64,000 nucleotides of DNA from Palsa-504 sp963767565. Its GTDB lineage: Bacteria > Actinomycetota > Actinomycetes > Streptosporangiales > Streptosporangiaceae. Shown one piece after another: positions 8,235 to 16,755 of this stretch (the stretch's first letter is position 1; each line of letters begins with the position of its first letter). The position numbers and the translations under genes were made by a program. The notes below the pieces were generated by a model, which did no database searches, was not told where the DNA came from, and worked only from the letters and a program-made list of their open reading frames with translations. Location of the stretch: contig CAVYEG010000009.1 in the NCBI GenBank assembly GCA_963767565.1, positions 1 through 64,000 of the forward strand, given 5' to 3'.

Positions 8235-8244
8235 CCACCGCTGA
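8077..8244 (+). CDS. Small hypothetical protein, 55 residues
   Basis: A GTG-started frame reads MAWHLRQALGDVLWRSQAGL and goes on to TPPQWVQDLAARFSALSIGPE before its TGA. It starts 13 bp after the corrected stop of the preceding membrane protein and overlaps only that protein's frameshifted tail, which supports the idea that the tail is not real. The composition is amphipathic-helical. I do not recognise a family. It could be the second gene of a small operon later separated from its neighbours by the IS982 insertion. Confidence 0.4.
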   Translation: MAWHLRQALGDVLWRSQAGLPLADHRTPPQWVQDLAARFSALSIGPEAPPAADHR

Positions 8245-8290
8245 TGGCACCGGCGAAGACCGGCATACGGCACCACGCCGCCTAGATCGA

Positions 8291-9287
8291 TGACCGGGAA
8301 ATGCGGGCAGCTCACACATGGTCGTATGCGATCAGGGAGCGCTTGACCGGCGCGCCGATCTGCCAGTTGTGCCAGATGACCGCGTTGAGGGCGAGCAGCC
8401 GCTGGATGATTCGCGCCCACAGCCCGGCGGGGACCCGGCCGCCGTGGCGTTCGAGGCTGAGCTGGTTCTTCAGCGTCCAGATGATCGCCTCAACCCGCTG
8501 GCGCAGCCAGTTCGGGAACGGCCGCGGGATCGTCTCGTCCTTACGGGCCGGGCGGATCAGGGTCAGGCCCAGCTCCGGGCCGGCGAAGAACGCCTCGGTG
8601 TCCTCGCCGGCCAGTCCCTTGTCGGTGACCACCGCGGTGCCGGGCGCCGGGCGGTTGGTCGGCTGATCCGTGAGCATCTGCCGGGCCTGGTCGCGCTCGC
8701 CGGACAGCTTGGGGTTGGCCAGGCCGAACCCGGTCACCGTGCCCTCGCAGGTGCAGATGAGCATCAGCTTGGATCCCCAGTACCAGCGGGAATGACTGGG
8801 GCAGTAGCCGTAGCCCGCGTAGCCATACAAGTCCGAGCGGCGGGCGGTGAGGACGGAGTGCCCGCAAGGCACCGGGGTGGCGTCCATCAGCCGCATCAGC
8901 TCCGCGCTAGCGGGCGTGTGATCGGCCAGCCAGCGCAGCGCGGCCTCCATCAGCGGCGCGGCCGCCTTGACCCGGTCGTTGTACTCGCTTTGGCCCAGCA
9001 GCCGGGGAAACAGGTGCCCGACCTGCTTCGGCGCGGCGCGCAGCCAGTGCCGCTCGTCGTCATGGCGCAGCAGCACCTGCGCCACGGCCAGGCAGACCAG
9101 CTCCGCGTCGGTCACCTCCGGCGGCTTGCCTGGCCCGTGCCGGGTAAAGCCCAGCGACGGGATGATCCGGTCGGTCAGCTCGACGTAGAGTGCGATCAGG
9201 AGGGTGTCCAGGTCGGCGGTCACGGGACCTCCAAGGGTCAAACGTGCGGTAACGCGCCGATCTTGGACACTCTTCACTTCCCGGTCA
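8291..9287 (-). mobile_element. IS982-family insertion sequence, complete, about 1.0 kb
   Basis: The ends carry short inverted repeats: TGACCGGGAA at 8291-8300 and its reverse complement TTCCCGGTCA at 9278-9287. Both are flanked by CGA (8288-8290 and 9288-9290), a likely 3-bp target duplication. Length and gene content fit IS982. The transposase is intact, so the copy looks recent. Confidence 0.8.
8312..9223 (-). CDS. IS982-family DDE transposase
   Basis: 303 residues. The GTG at 9221-9223 is chosen because a strong GGAGGT lies 4 bases upstream; an open extension to 9364 crosses the element end and is not real. The N-terminal helical domain (TDAELVCLAVAQVLLRHDDE) is followed by the DDE core: first Asp in LMDATPVPCG, second in AVVTDKGLAG, and Glu in QRVEAIIWTLKNQLSLERHG. 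A GYCPSHSRWYWGSKL segment typical of this family lies between them. The protein excises and reinserts its own element. No truncation is seen. Confidence 0.92.
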   Translation of the reverse strand: MTADLDTLLIALYVELTDRIIPSLGFTRHGPGKPPEVTDAELVCLAVAQVLLRHDDERHWLRAAPKQVGHLFPRLLGQSEYNDRVKAAAPLMEAALRWLADHTPASAELMRLMDATPVPCGHSVLTARRSDLYGYAGYGYCPSHSRWYWGSKLMLICTCEGTVTGFGLANPKLSGERDQARQMLTDQPTNRPAPGTAVVTDKGLAGEDTEAFFAGPELGLTLIRPARKDETIPRPFPNWLRQRVEAIIWTLKNQLSLERHGGRVPAGLWARIIQRLLALNAVIWHNWQIGAPVKRSLIAYDHV

Positions 9288-9334
9288 CGAACCGGGAACG
9301 GCGTGTCGCGGCCCGCCGCCCGTAGGGTGGGCTG

Positions 9335-9865
9335 GTGGCCATCGAGCTGGTCTTCGAGACCCACTCCATGTCTGTGGACAACGAGCAGGGACGCGCCACC
9401 GGCTGGTGGCCCGGCCAGCTCTCCGAACGGGGCCGGGCGCAGGCCCGTGAGCTGGGACGGCGGCGTAGCGGCGACGGGCTCGCCGCTGTGTTCAGCTCTG
9501 ACCTGGCCCGCGCCGCCGAGACAGCCTCGGCGGCCTTCGCCGGCTCGGCGATCCCGGTGCTGTATGACTGGCGGCTGCGCGAATGTGACTACGGGCAGAT
9601 CACCGCCGAGCTGGCATCAAACGCCATCTTGCACTCCCCGTCAGGGAGCAGCGGCGGGGAGTTCACCTTAACCGTCCGCATCGCGCCGGGGTGGGCGCGG
9701 GTGGAGGTCTCCGACTCCGGGACGGGGCAGTGGAGCGCGCCGCGCGACGGGTCTGACGAGGACGAGTACGGCCGCGGCCTGGCGATCGTCGCGGCCCTGG
9801 CGGACAAGCTCGGTCACGACATCCGCGCCGGCGGGCAGACGGTATGGGCCGAGGTCGCATGGTGA
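9335..9865 (+). CDS. Chimeric protein: histidine-phosphatase N-terminus fused to HATPase (anti-sigma-like) C-terminus
   Basis: 176 residues, GTG start with AGGGTGG upstream. Residues 1-90 or so are the first half of a histidine phosphatase of the actinobacterial ETHS type: LVFETHSMSVDNEQGRATGW carries the phosphoryl-accepting His, then LSERGRAQARELG and FSSDLARAAETA. The half with the second catalytic His is missing. From ITAELASNAILHSPSG onward the sequence is a GHKL ATPase: N-box ELASNAILHS, G1 box VSDSGTG and G2 box GRGLAIV, as in the small ATP-binding proteins related to SpoIIAB/RsbW. Its usual N-terminal 40-50 residues are missing. The join is in frame and looks like a deletion between two separate genes. 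Phosphatase activity is unlikely; ATP binding is possible. Confidence 0.75.
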   Translation: MAIELVFETHSMSVDNEQGRATGWWPGQLSERGRAQARELGRRRSGDGLAAVFSSDLARAAETASAAFAGSAIPVLYDWRLRECDYGQITAELASNAILHSPSGSSGGEFTLTVRIAPGWARVEVSDSGTGQWSAPRDGSDEDEYGRGLAIVAALADKLGHDIRAGGQTVWAEVAW

Positions 9866-9878
9866 CCGCGCAGGCGGG

Positions 9879-11688
9879 TCAGTCGTGGCCGCCGTTCTGA
9901 TTCCGGTTGCCGGCGATCTTCCGCTTGCTCTGCCAGCTCCGCAGGACCTGGGGTGTCCAGCAGGGGCGGCCATCATCGATCCGGCTCTCGCCCGGGATGG
10001 GGTGGCGGGTGCGGGCGCGCCGGAAACTGTCGGCTTGTCGTAGCCGAGGTACCGAGCGGCGGCGGCGATCCCGACGATCAATTCCTCCTCGCCGCTGTCT
10101 GTGGCAGCGTCCTGGCCGGGGGCGGGGGCGCGGTGCCGCCCGGCGGTCCCGGTGCTCGTGACCGGCTGCCCGTCCTCGGCATCCGGGGCGCGGTGCCGCC
10201 CGGACGGGCCGGCCATGGTCGCGGGCTGGGCGGGGGTGTCCGGGGGCGGGACATCCGGCGGGACATCCGGTTGTCTTTGCGCAGGTACGTACACGTGCTG
10301 TCCGGGTGGGACAGGGACATCGCCGAGCCGGACCAGGGATACCCCGGCGAGCTTGCGGCCCTCGCTGATCACATGCTCGTCGATCCACGGGGCCGGCTGC
10401 ATATTGGTAAACAGTCCGGCGGGGGTGGGCCGGTCAGGGCGTAGCGGCGGCGTTCGGCGGCGCTCATCCAGGCGATCTGGGCGTGGTGGATCAGGTCGGC
10501 GGCCTCGCCGACGCCGACCACGCCGCGGCCCTTGATTCTCGCGTCCCATTCGATCCGGGGGGCGAACCCGAACGTCATCCGCCACAGCGAGGAGGTGTAG
10601 GCCCCGGTGATCAGCCGGTACCCGTACTGCCCCCGGCTGTCGGAATCGCCGACCAGCCGCAGGTTCGGCTGGTGCACCGCCACCACCAGGCGGTGCCCGG
10701 CCTGCCGTCCCTGCCATTCGATCTGCCGCCGCTGATCCAGGGCGGGGGACGGCCCGGTGCCCTTGGCGCGGCGGTGCATGCGGGCGGCCATCCCGGCGAA
10801 GGTGCCGAACTCATCGATGACCAGCAGCCGCTGCGGGAACGCGCCGGGCCAGGCGGCCCGCTCGCCGACCGCGATGTTCACCCCGGGCATGGACAAGAAG
10901 AACTCCTCCAGCGCCCACAGCATCGATTCAATGTCGGTGTGCACCCGGATGCCCGGCACGTTCGTCAGCACGTCCTTGCCGGTCTTGCGGTCGATGTAGG
11001 AGCGGCGCTTGGGGTCGATGATGTCCACCAGCCAGCCGTTCGCGCGGGTGTGGGCGGCGGGGATGGAGGCGGTGGCGGTCTTGCCGCCGCCGGTGCCGGC
11101 CGCGATGAACAGGTGCGGCTCCTCGTCTTGCAGGTCCGCGATCCACTTGACCCCGCCGGCCAGGGTGGCCAGGTGGATCTTGTGGGCGGGCAGGTCGTAC
11201 CCCTGGAACGGGGCCCGGGTGGGTGGGGCGGGAGGATGGGTCCAGGTCGCCTGGAACGCGCCGAAGGCGGCGAGGAGGTCGGCGCCGCAGTGCCGGCGGA
11301 TGAGCTGGTCGATGTGGTTCTGCCGGGCGGCATCGGGGTTCCAGGTGGCCGGGTAGGCCAGCGTGATCGCCGCGTCCTGGCTGCCGGCGAAGCCGGGCGG
11401 GATGTCCAGCCACCGGTCCCGCTTGTCGGCCGGGTCGGTGCCCAGGTACTGGCAGAGCTGGAGGTAGACCGGGCGGACCACCTTCTGGACGTACCGCCAT
11501 CGCCGCCACCGGGGAGCCAGCGCGAGTCCAGCCAGCAAGGCCAGCCACCCCAGCACCGCACCCGTGACCAGCGGGTGCGTGTCCAGCCCGGCCGCGACCG
11601 CGACCGCCGCCCACCGGACGGCGGCCCGTTTCCAGCCGGGCCAGAACGCCCACCAGCCCGGCTCGGCCGTGGTGAACCAGCCCGGCAC
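9879..11688 (-). pseudogene. TraB/FtsK-like DNA translocase of an integrative conjugative element, two frameshifts
   Basis: The 5' part (GTG at 11688) is intact. It has two N-terminal transmembrane segments, then an FtsK/SpoIIIE ATPase with Walker A AAGTGGGKTATA, Walker B RLLVIDEFG and a VVAVHQPNLRLVG segment. Such proteins move double-stranded DNA during actinomycete conjugation. Within the C-tract at about 10421-10430 the frame shifts: the adjacent frame continues naturally as TPAGLFTNMQPAPWIDEHVI. Near 10033 it shifts again, and a third frame completes a helix-turn-helix tail, ARYLGYDKP then DSFRRARTRHPIPGE, ending at 9879. The GRHRAP motif occurs twice in the linker. The 5' end may also be cut by the truncated transposase next to it. 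Two breaks favour a true pseudogene, though base-calling errors are possible. Confidence 0.75.
10126..10203. repeat. Short direct repeat in the linker of the TraB-like pseudogene
   Basis: GGGGCGCGGTGCCGCCCGG occurs at 10126-10144 (last base may differ by one position) and again at 10185-10203, 59 bp apart. On the coding strand both give a GRHRAP peptide. It is a simple internal duplication in a disordered linker. Confidence 0.5.
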
Positions 11689-11740
11689 CCCGCTAAGGCG
11701 CGTTATGTGGGTTGGTCTCGGCGGCCTTGACGTGAGGTGG

Positions 11741-11786
11741 CCTCTGCGAGAGACAAGTGGGTGTCGAGTCCCTTGTCCTGCAGAGG
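11741..11786. other. Interrupted inverted repeat before the truncated transposase
   Basis: CCTCTGC (11741-11747) pairs with GCAGAGG (11780-11786), and ACAAG (11753-11757) with CTTGT (11772-11776). The structure sits directly upstream of the transposase ATG at 11796, so it is probably the terminal region of that insertion element. Confidence 0.45.
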
Positions 11787-11795
11787 CCCCCTCCT

Positions 11796-12083
11796 ATGCT
11801 GCCAACCGAGGATCTGTTCGTCTACGTGTATGTGCTGGTTGATGACGCGATCAGCGCCCGGGCCATCGCCATCCCCTCCCGGCCGGGTCCGGCCCCGGCC
11901 TGTACCGACGCCGAATTGCTGGCCATCGCGCTGGTGCGGCATCTGCTGGACCGGCGCAGTGAGGCCGGATTCTTGGCCGAGGTGGCCCGGGACTGGGCGC
12001 ACCTGTTCCCGAAGCTGCCGCACCAAAGCGAGGCCAACCGGCGGATCCGCTGGCTGTGGGGCGCGTTCGAGCAGAGTGGGTAG
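11796..12083 (+). pseudogene. Truncated transposase, N-terminal domain only
   Basis: The frame reads MLPTEDLFVYVYVLVDDAIS, then CTDAELLAIALVRHLLDRRS and LFPKLPHQSEANRRIRWLWG. This is the N-terminal DNA-binding part of an IS4/IS982-like transposase, related to but clearly distinct from the complete copy at 8312. It stops right after GAFEQ at an accidental TAG. A further piece in the same general region, ATFIDSKPLPGCP (near 12088-12126), looks like the strand with the first catalytic Asp, so an internal deletion is likely. The catalytic domain is gone and the copy cannot transpose alone. It adjoins the 5' end of the TraB-like pseudogene. Confidence 0.7.
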
Positions 12084-12099
12084 GCTGCCACTTTCATTG
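12079..12099 (-). repeat. Copy B of a 21-bp inverted repeat pair
   Basis: Inverted partner of 6855-6875 (19 of 21). It coincides exactly with the point where the truncated transposase breaks off, and part of it can be read as transposase codons (ATFIDS). It may therefore be a shared transposase segment rather than an element end. Confidence 0.5.
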
Positions 12100-12434
12100 A
12101 CAGCAAACCGCTGCCGGGCTGTCCGATATGTACGTTTTTATCCGGTGATACGGGATGATTACGACCCGCGTGCGTAATTAGCGCTGCGGGGCGACGGGAT
12201 CGTGCACGGCGCGGGCTTTTGCGGTCGAGGGGCTAGTTCTTACCAGCTGATTACGTGGCCTCGGAGCGGTGAGCCGGATCCGGCTGGAGGCCGTGGTTCA
12301 GGGTGTGGCCAGTGCTCGCGGCAGCCGCCAGATCATGAGCCTTTAACATCGCGAATGCTCCCGGGTTTCATGATCGCTCGTCTCCTCCTATCCGTGCCGA
12401 CGCCGCGGGCACTGGCCATCGGCGTGCGCGGCGG
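12100..12434. other. Gap without recognised gene
   Basis: Apart from the transposase scrap near 12100-12126, I see no gene, RNA or clear terminator here. Composition is patchy, with AT-rich stretches near 12130 and 12345, which fits decayed element DNA. Confidence 0.4.
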
Positions 12435-12986
12435 CTAGCCCCGGGTGACCAGCGCGGTGACGGCGGCCAGGATGAGGGTGAGGGCGGCGGCGCTGCCGTG
12501 CAGGACCAGGAGCCGGCCGGAGAAGCGCGGGGCCCCACCACCCGGGGCCGCCCGGCGGGCGGCCCGCCGGTTGGCCGTGAACCAGGTCAGTCCCAGGCTC
12601 GCGGTGACCGCGACCAGCCCGAACGCGATCCAGCCGAGCGCCTTGTTGTGGACCAGCGTGAAGCCCAGCCAGAACGCCAGCCCGATGAGGGCGAAGGTCG
12701 GGTGCGCGAACTCCAGCAGCGACCGCAGGCCGGGAAGCACCGGCGCCTGCCGGGCCGCGACCAGCGACGGCGGATCCCACCGGCCCCGGGCCGCGTGCCG
12801 CAGTTCTCGCGGCGAGGCCGGACCGCCTGAGGCCGCGGTGGATACGGCCTGGGCACGGGGCGCGGTCTGGCTGGCCGGGGCGGTGGCGGGTACGGCCGAC
12901 CGGGTGCGGGCCAGGTTGCTGGTTACCAGCAGGTAGAAACCGGCCGCTGCGGTGAACGCCCACAGCACCAGCGCCACGATGGCCAT
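12435..12986 (-). CDS. Hypothetical four-helix membrane protein
   Basis: 183 residues from the ATG at 12986, chosen because GAGAGGTGA lies just upstream; the GTG two codons earlier is possible. One N-terminal transmembrane segment (MAIVALVLWAFTAAAGFYLL) is followed by a loop of about 65 residues and three more segments: TFALIGLAFWLGFTLVH, WIAFGLVAVTASLGLTWFTA and LVLHGSAAALTLILAAVTAL. Histidines sit at the ends of helices (EFAHP, LVHNK, LVLHG), which recalls small b-type haem membrane proteins. That is only a resemblance; I recognise no named family. It stands alone between the accessory region and the gamma-glutamylation operon. Confidence 0.65.
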   Translation of the reverse strand: MAIVALVLWAFTAAAGFYLLVTSNLARTRSAVPATAPASQTAPRAQAVSTAASGGPASPRELRHAARGRWDPPSLVAARQAPVLPGLRSLLEFAHPTFALIGLAFWLGFTLVHNKALGWIAFGLVAVTASLGLTWFTANRRAARRAAPGGGAPRFSGRLLVLHGSAAALTLILAAVTALVTRG

Positions 12987-13419
12987 CTTCACCTCTCTCC
13001 GCAGCCGAATCTACCCGGCGGCAGCGGAGGTGGTTCGCGGGCTCCGGCCGTCTTACTGATGCCCGCGCCGTGGCTGCCGCAGCCCGGATGGCCGCGCTGG
13101 CCGGCGCACCAGGCGCGGGCGCGCGAGCTGGTACCGGGTTAGGACCGTTTCCCGGCAGGTTCCAACACAACCGGACCGGCTGGGCGGCTCAATTCAGCGC
13201 AGATCCGCCGAAGCGCACACAAAACACGGTGCGTGACGATTTTTGGCGTTCGCCAGGCGAGATCAGGAACGTCCTTATACAGTTAATAGTCTTGCAAGTA
13301 CAGGGCGTGACAAAAAAGTATGGTCCGGAACACCGGGCGAAACATTGCTAACCTGAACACCGACACAGTTGCCCTCGCCAGACGTCACCCACGGGATCCG
13401 TAGACACGGAAGGTGACGC

Positions 13420-13439
13420 CCGAACGATGGCCCGTTCGG
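13420..13439. promoter_or_regulatory. Inverted repeat upstream of the puuD-like gene, candidate operator
   Basis: CCGAACG (13420-13426) and CGTTCGG (13433-13439) are exact inverted arms with a 6-bp spacer, about 55 bp before the puuD-like start. The operon encodes its own FadR/GntR regulator, which would bind such a site. The region 13200-13370 upstream is AT-rich and probably holds the promoter; nothing else is seen in 12987-13493. Confidence 0.4.
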
Positions 13440-13493
13440 AATTATCGAGATTTTCCTGGGTAGCGGGGTACTCAGGAGCGGCAAAGGGGAACC

Positions 13494-14255
13494 ATGACGC
13501 CGGTCATTGGCATTACCACGTACGACGTGGAAGCCTCGTGGGGAGCGTGGACAGCCCCGGCGGCGCTGCTCCCTTATGTCTACGTGAACTCGGTGCGGCG
13601 CAGCGGCGGCCGGGTGGTCATGCTGCCGCCGGGCGGGGACCACCAGGAGGCCAGCGCCACCGTGGCCGGGCTGGACGGCCTGATCGTGGCCGGCGGCCCG
13701 GACATCGACCCGGTACGGTACGGCGCGGCCCGGCACCCGTGCACGCAGCCGCCGGTGACCGTGCGAGACGACTGGGACCTGGCTCTGACCGGCAGCGCCC
13801 TGGCGCAGGGCGTGCCGCTGCTGTCGATCTGCCGCGGCATGCAGGCGCTGAACGTCTGCCGGGGCGGCACGCTGCACCAGCACGTGCCCGACCTGGTCGG
13901 CCACGACCGGCACAATGGCCCGCGGGCCGGGTACGGGCGGCACAAGGTGCGGGTCAGCCCGGACAGCATGCTGGCCGGGCTCCTGCCCGATGAGGGCTAC
14001 TTCGACGTGCCCACCCATCACCATCAGGCCGTGAACCTGGTCGGCGAGGGCCTCAAGGCGGTCGCCTGGGAGGAAGACGGCACCGTCGAGGCGGTCGAGG
14101 CCGGCCCGTCCGAGCTAGGCGGCCTGTCCGCGTTCGTGCTCGGCGTGCAGTGGCATCCCGAGCGGGGTGATGACATGCGGTTGTTCGCCGCGCTGGTGGC
14201 GGCCGCGGCCGAGCGGGCGGCCGCGCGGACGCCAGCACTTGAGTCCATGATCTAG
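13494..14255 (+). CDS. Gamma-glutamyl-amine hydrolase, class-I amidotransferase fold (PuuD-like)
   Basis: 253 residues, ATG preceded by AAAGGGGA. It belongs to peptidase C26. The nucleophile is C113 in SICRGMQALN, and the His-Glu pair is H221/E223 in LGVQWHPE. In the gamma-glutamylation route PuuD splits the gamma-glutamyl group from the oxidised product (for example gamma-glutamyl-GABA) and returns glutamate. The residues GGPDIDPVRYG and GGTLHQHVPD are typical of this subgroup and distinguish it from GMP synthase. It is the first gene of a six-gene plus-strand operon that also has the matching ligase, permease, dehydrogenases and regulator. The substrate amine cannot be read from sequence. 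Confidence 0.88.
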   Translation: MTPVIGITTYDVEASWGAWTAPAALLPYVYVNSVRRSGGRVVMLPPGGDHQEASATVAGLDGLIVAGGPDIDPVRYGAARHPCTQPPVTVRDDWDLALTGSALAQGVPLLSICRGMQALNVCRGGTLHQHVPDLVGHDRHNGPRAGYGRHKVRVSPDSMLAGLLPDEGYFDVPTHHHQAVNLVGEGLKAVAWEEDGTVEAVEAGPSELGGLSAFVLGVQWHPERGDDMRLFAALVAAAAERAAARTPALESMI

Positions 14256-14314
14256 TCTGTTGCGATAAGCACTGTTCGCGCAGTGCACAGGATCGGCCAT
14301 CAGGAGTTACCACC

Positions 14315-15061
14315 GTGCCGGGAGGCTCGCCCGCCATCGTCGCCGCGGTATTCCGCGCGGTGCGGACGGGCAATGCCTTCGAGGAGACCGTCGAGCGGCT
14401 GCTTGAGGGCGTCAAGCTCGGCGTGTACGCGCCGGGCGACCGGCTGCCCCCGGAACGGGAACTCACCCGCAGGCTCGGGGTCAGCCGGATCACGCTGCGG
14501 GAGGCGCTGCGCGAACTGGCCGCGGCCGGTTACGTGGAGACCAAGCGGGGCCGGTTCGGCGGCACGTTTATCATCCGCCCGCCCGAGCCGCTGGTGCCTG
14601 ACGAGCTCACCCGCACGGCCCGCGACATGGGCAGTGAACTCGACGACGCGCTCACGTTCCGCCGGGTGGTGGAGACCGGGGCGGCCGAGATGGCCGCCCG
14701 GGCCAGCCTGACCAGGCAGCAGCGGGAGAGCCTGGCCGAGTGCCTGGCCGCCATGAAGGATGCCGGATCCTACGGCTACCGGCATGCCGACACGCGGCTG
14801 CACCTGGCCATCGCGGACGCCGCGGGCTCGCCGCTGCTGACCGCGAGCGTGGTCGAGTCCCGGGTCCGGCTAGTCGACCTGCTCAACGCCATCCCCATGC
14901 TGGAGCGCAACCTCGAGCACGCGAACGTCCAGCACACCACCATCGTGCGGGCCATCCTGGCGGGCGATCCGGAACGGGCCCGGCGGGCCATGGAGGAGCA
15001 CGTCGCCGGGACCGCGGCGCTGCTGCGCGGGTTCCTGGGCGACGTCCTGGACCAGGCTTAG
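14315..15061 (+). CDS. FadR/GntR-family transcriptional regulator
   Basis: 248 residues, GTG start with CAGGAG nine bases upstream. The N-terminal winged helix is GntR type: YAPGDRLPPERELTRRLGVS then ITLREALRELAAAGYVETKR. The C-terminal FCD domain (about residues 95-235) has DTRLHLAIADAAGS and the helices with Asp/His residues that usually bind a metal and the ligand. It is probably the local repressor, released by an amine or its gamma-glutamyl derivative; related actinomycete operons are controlled this way. The gene lies between the hydrolase and the permease, 59 bp after the former. The candidate operator at 13420 is a possible target. Confidence 0.9.
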   Translation: MPGGSPAIVAAVFRAVRTGNAFEETVERLLEGVKLGVYAPGDRLPPERELTRRLGVSRITLREALRELAAAGYVETKRGRFGGTFIIRPPEPLVPDELTRTARDMGSELDDALTFRRVVETGAAEMAARASLTRQQRESLAECLAAMKDAGSYGYRHADTRLHLAIADAAGSPLLTASVVESRVRLVDLLNAIPMLERNLEHANVQHTTIVRAILAGDPERARRAMEEHVAGTAALLRGFLGDVLDQA

Positions 15062-15210
15062 CCCCTGCCGGACGACCCTTCCCCGGGGCCGCCGCCCGCT
15101 GCCGGGCCCCCGTATTCCCCTGACTCTTGACACGCTCCCTGGCCCGGTGGGTGAATACCTTCATTCAATGGATCAGTTCCAGCCATATCTGCTTCTCCCA
15201 GGGAGATCGC

Positions 15211-16755
15211 ATGGCCGACGACATAGCCGCAACGCAGGCGGCGAGCGAGGACGAGCGCCGCCTGCACGAGCTTGGCTACGCACAGGAACTCATGCGGCGG
15301 ATGTCGGGATTCTCGAACTTCGCCGTGTCGTTCACGATCATCTCGATCCTGTCCGGCTGCCTGACCCTGTACTACTTCGGGATGGAAGAGGGCGGCCCGG
15401 CCATCATCGTCTGGGGCTGGCCGCTCGTCGGCATCTTTACGCTGCTCGTAGGGCTGTCCATGGCCGAGGTCTGCTCCAGCTTCCCCACCGCCGGCGGCCT
15501 GTACTACTGGGCGGCCAAGCTCTCGCCCCGGCACGGCCCGGCGTGGTCCTGGTTCACCGGCTGGTTCAACTTCCTGGGCCAGGTGGCGGTCACGGCCGGC
15601 ATCGACTTCGGCGCCGCGCTGTTCATCAACTTCCTGTTCAGCCTGTGGTTCAACTTCAGCGTGAGCGCGCACTCGCACACGGTGGAGATCTACGTCTGCG
15701 TGCTGCTGCTGCACGCCCTGCTCAACCAGTTCGGCATCCGGCTGGTGGCGCTGCTGAACAACGTCAGCGTCTGGTGGCACATCATCGGCGTGCTGATCAT
15801 CGTGGGCGCACTGCTGTTCGGGCTGAAGGCGGGCGCGCACCACGCCTCGGCCAAGTTCGTGTTCACCGACCTGGAGAACCTGTCCGGGTTCCACATCGGC
15901 TGGTGGTACATCCTGCCGATCGGGCTGCTGATGGCCCAGTACACCTTCACCGGATACGACGCGTCGGCGCACATGACCGAGGAAACCCACAACGCCTCGC
16001 GCAGCGGCCCGCGCGGCATCGTCATGTCGATCCTGATCTCGCTGATCGCGGGCTGGGTGCTGCTGATCGGCGTCACGTTCGCGATCCAGAAGGGCAACTA
16101 CGTGAACGAGGCGACCGCGGTCGTGGCGCCGGGCCAGATCTGGATCGACGCGATCGGCCGGACCGGCGCCGAGCTGCTGCTGCTGGTGGCGATCGGCGCC
16201 CAGCTGTTCTGCGGCATGTCCTCGATCACGGCGAACTCGCGGATGATCTACGCGTTCTCCCGGGACGGCGCGCTGCCCGGCTCGGGCCTCTGGCACAAGG
16301 TGAACAAGCGGACCAGGACGCCGACCAACGCGATCTGGCTGGCGGCCGGCGGCGCGCTGATCCTCGGCCTGCCGTACCTGTGGAACACCGCCGCCTACGG
16401 CGCGGTTACCTCCATCGCCACCATCGGCCTGTACGTCGCCTACGTGGCCCCGACCTTCCTGCGGCTGCGGCAGGGCGACAGCTTCAAGCGCGGACCGTGG
16501 CACCTGGGCAAATGGAGCTACCTCATCGGCTGGACCGCCGTGACCTGGGTCGTGATCATCTTCTTCCTGTTCATGCTCCCGCAGTTCGGCCCCATCAGCC
16601 GGCTCACATTCAACTACGCGCCGATCGCGGTGGCCGTGGTGATCGGGTACGCCGGCCTCACCTGGCTGCTGTCGGCGCGCAAGTGGTTCACCGGGCCCAA
16701 GGTCCAGGGCACACCTGAGGAACTGGCCGCGATCGAGCAGGAGCTGTCCGCCTGA
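15211..16755 (+). CDS. APC-superfamily amino acid/amine permease
   Basis: 514 residues from the ATG at 15211, preceded by CAGGGAG; an open extension to 15127 lacks a ribosome site. Twelve or more hydrophobic segments follow the cytoplasmic N-terminus. The signature MSGFSNFAVSFTIISILSG at the first helix and TAGGLYYWAAKLSPRHGPAW belong to the amino acid-choline/GABA permease group, which also imports polyamines and ethanolamine. In this operon it should bring in the amine that the next gene glutamylates. Its stop TGA overlaps the next start (TGATG), so the two are translationally coupled. Confidence 0.9.
   Translation: MADDIAATQAASEDERRLHELGYAQELMRRMSGFSNFAVSFTIISILSGCLTLYYFGMEEGGPAIIVWGWPLVGIFTLLVGLSMAEVCSSFPTAGGLYYWAAKLSPRHGPAWSWFTGWFNFLGQVAVTAGIDFGAALFINFLFSLWFNFSVSAHSHTVEIYVCVLLLHALLNQFGIRLVALLNNVSVWWHIIGVLIIVGALLFGLKAGAHHASAKFVFTDLENLSGFHIGWWYILPIGLLMAQYTFTGYDASAHMTEETHNASRSGPRGIVMSILISLIAGWVLLIGVTFAIQKGNYVNEATAVVAPGQIWIDAIGRTGAELLLLVAIGAQLFCGMSSITANSRMIYAFSRDGALPGSGLWHKVNKRTRTPTNAIWLAAGGALILGLPYLWNTAAYGAVTSIATIGLYVAYVAPTFLRLRQGDSFKRGPWHLGKWSYLIGWTAVTWVVIIFFLFMLPQFGPISRLTFNYAPIAVAVVIGYAGLTWLLSARKWFTGPKVQGTPEELAAIEQELSA

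Noticed and set aside
9953..10717. Several open frames on both strands around 10 kb
   Set aside because: They are best explained as pieces of one frameshifted minus-strand gene ending at 9879.
10483..11730. Plus-strand frame opposite the TraB-like gene
   Set aside because: No domain; the minus strand has Walker A and B motifs.
12202..12438. 78-residue plus-strand frame in the gap before the four-helix membrane protein
   Set aside because: No ribosome site, mixed composition and no recognisable pattern.
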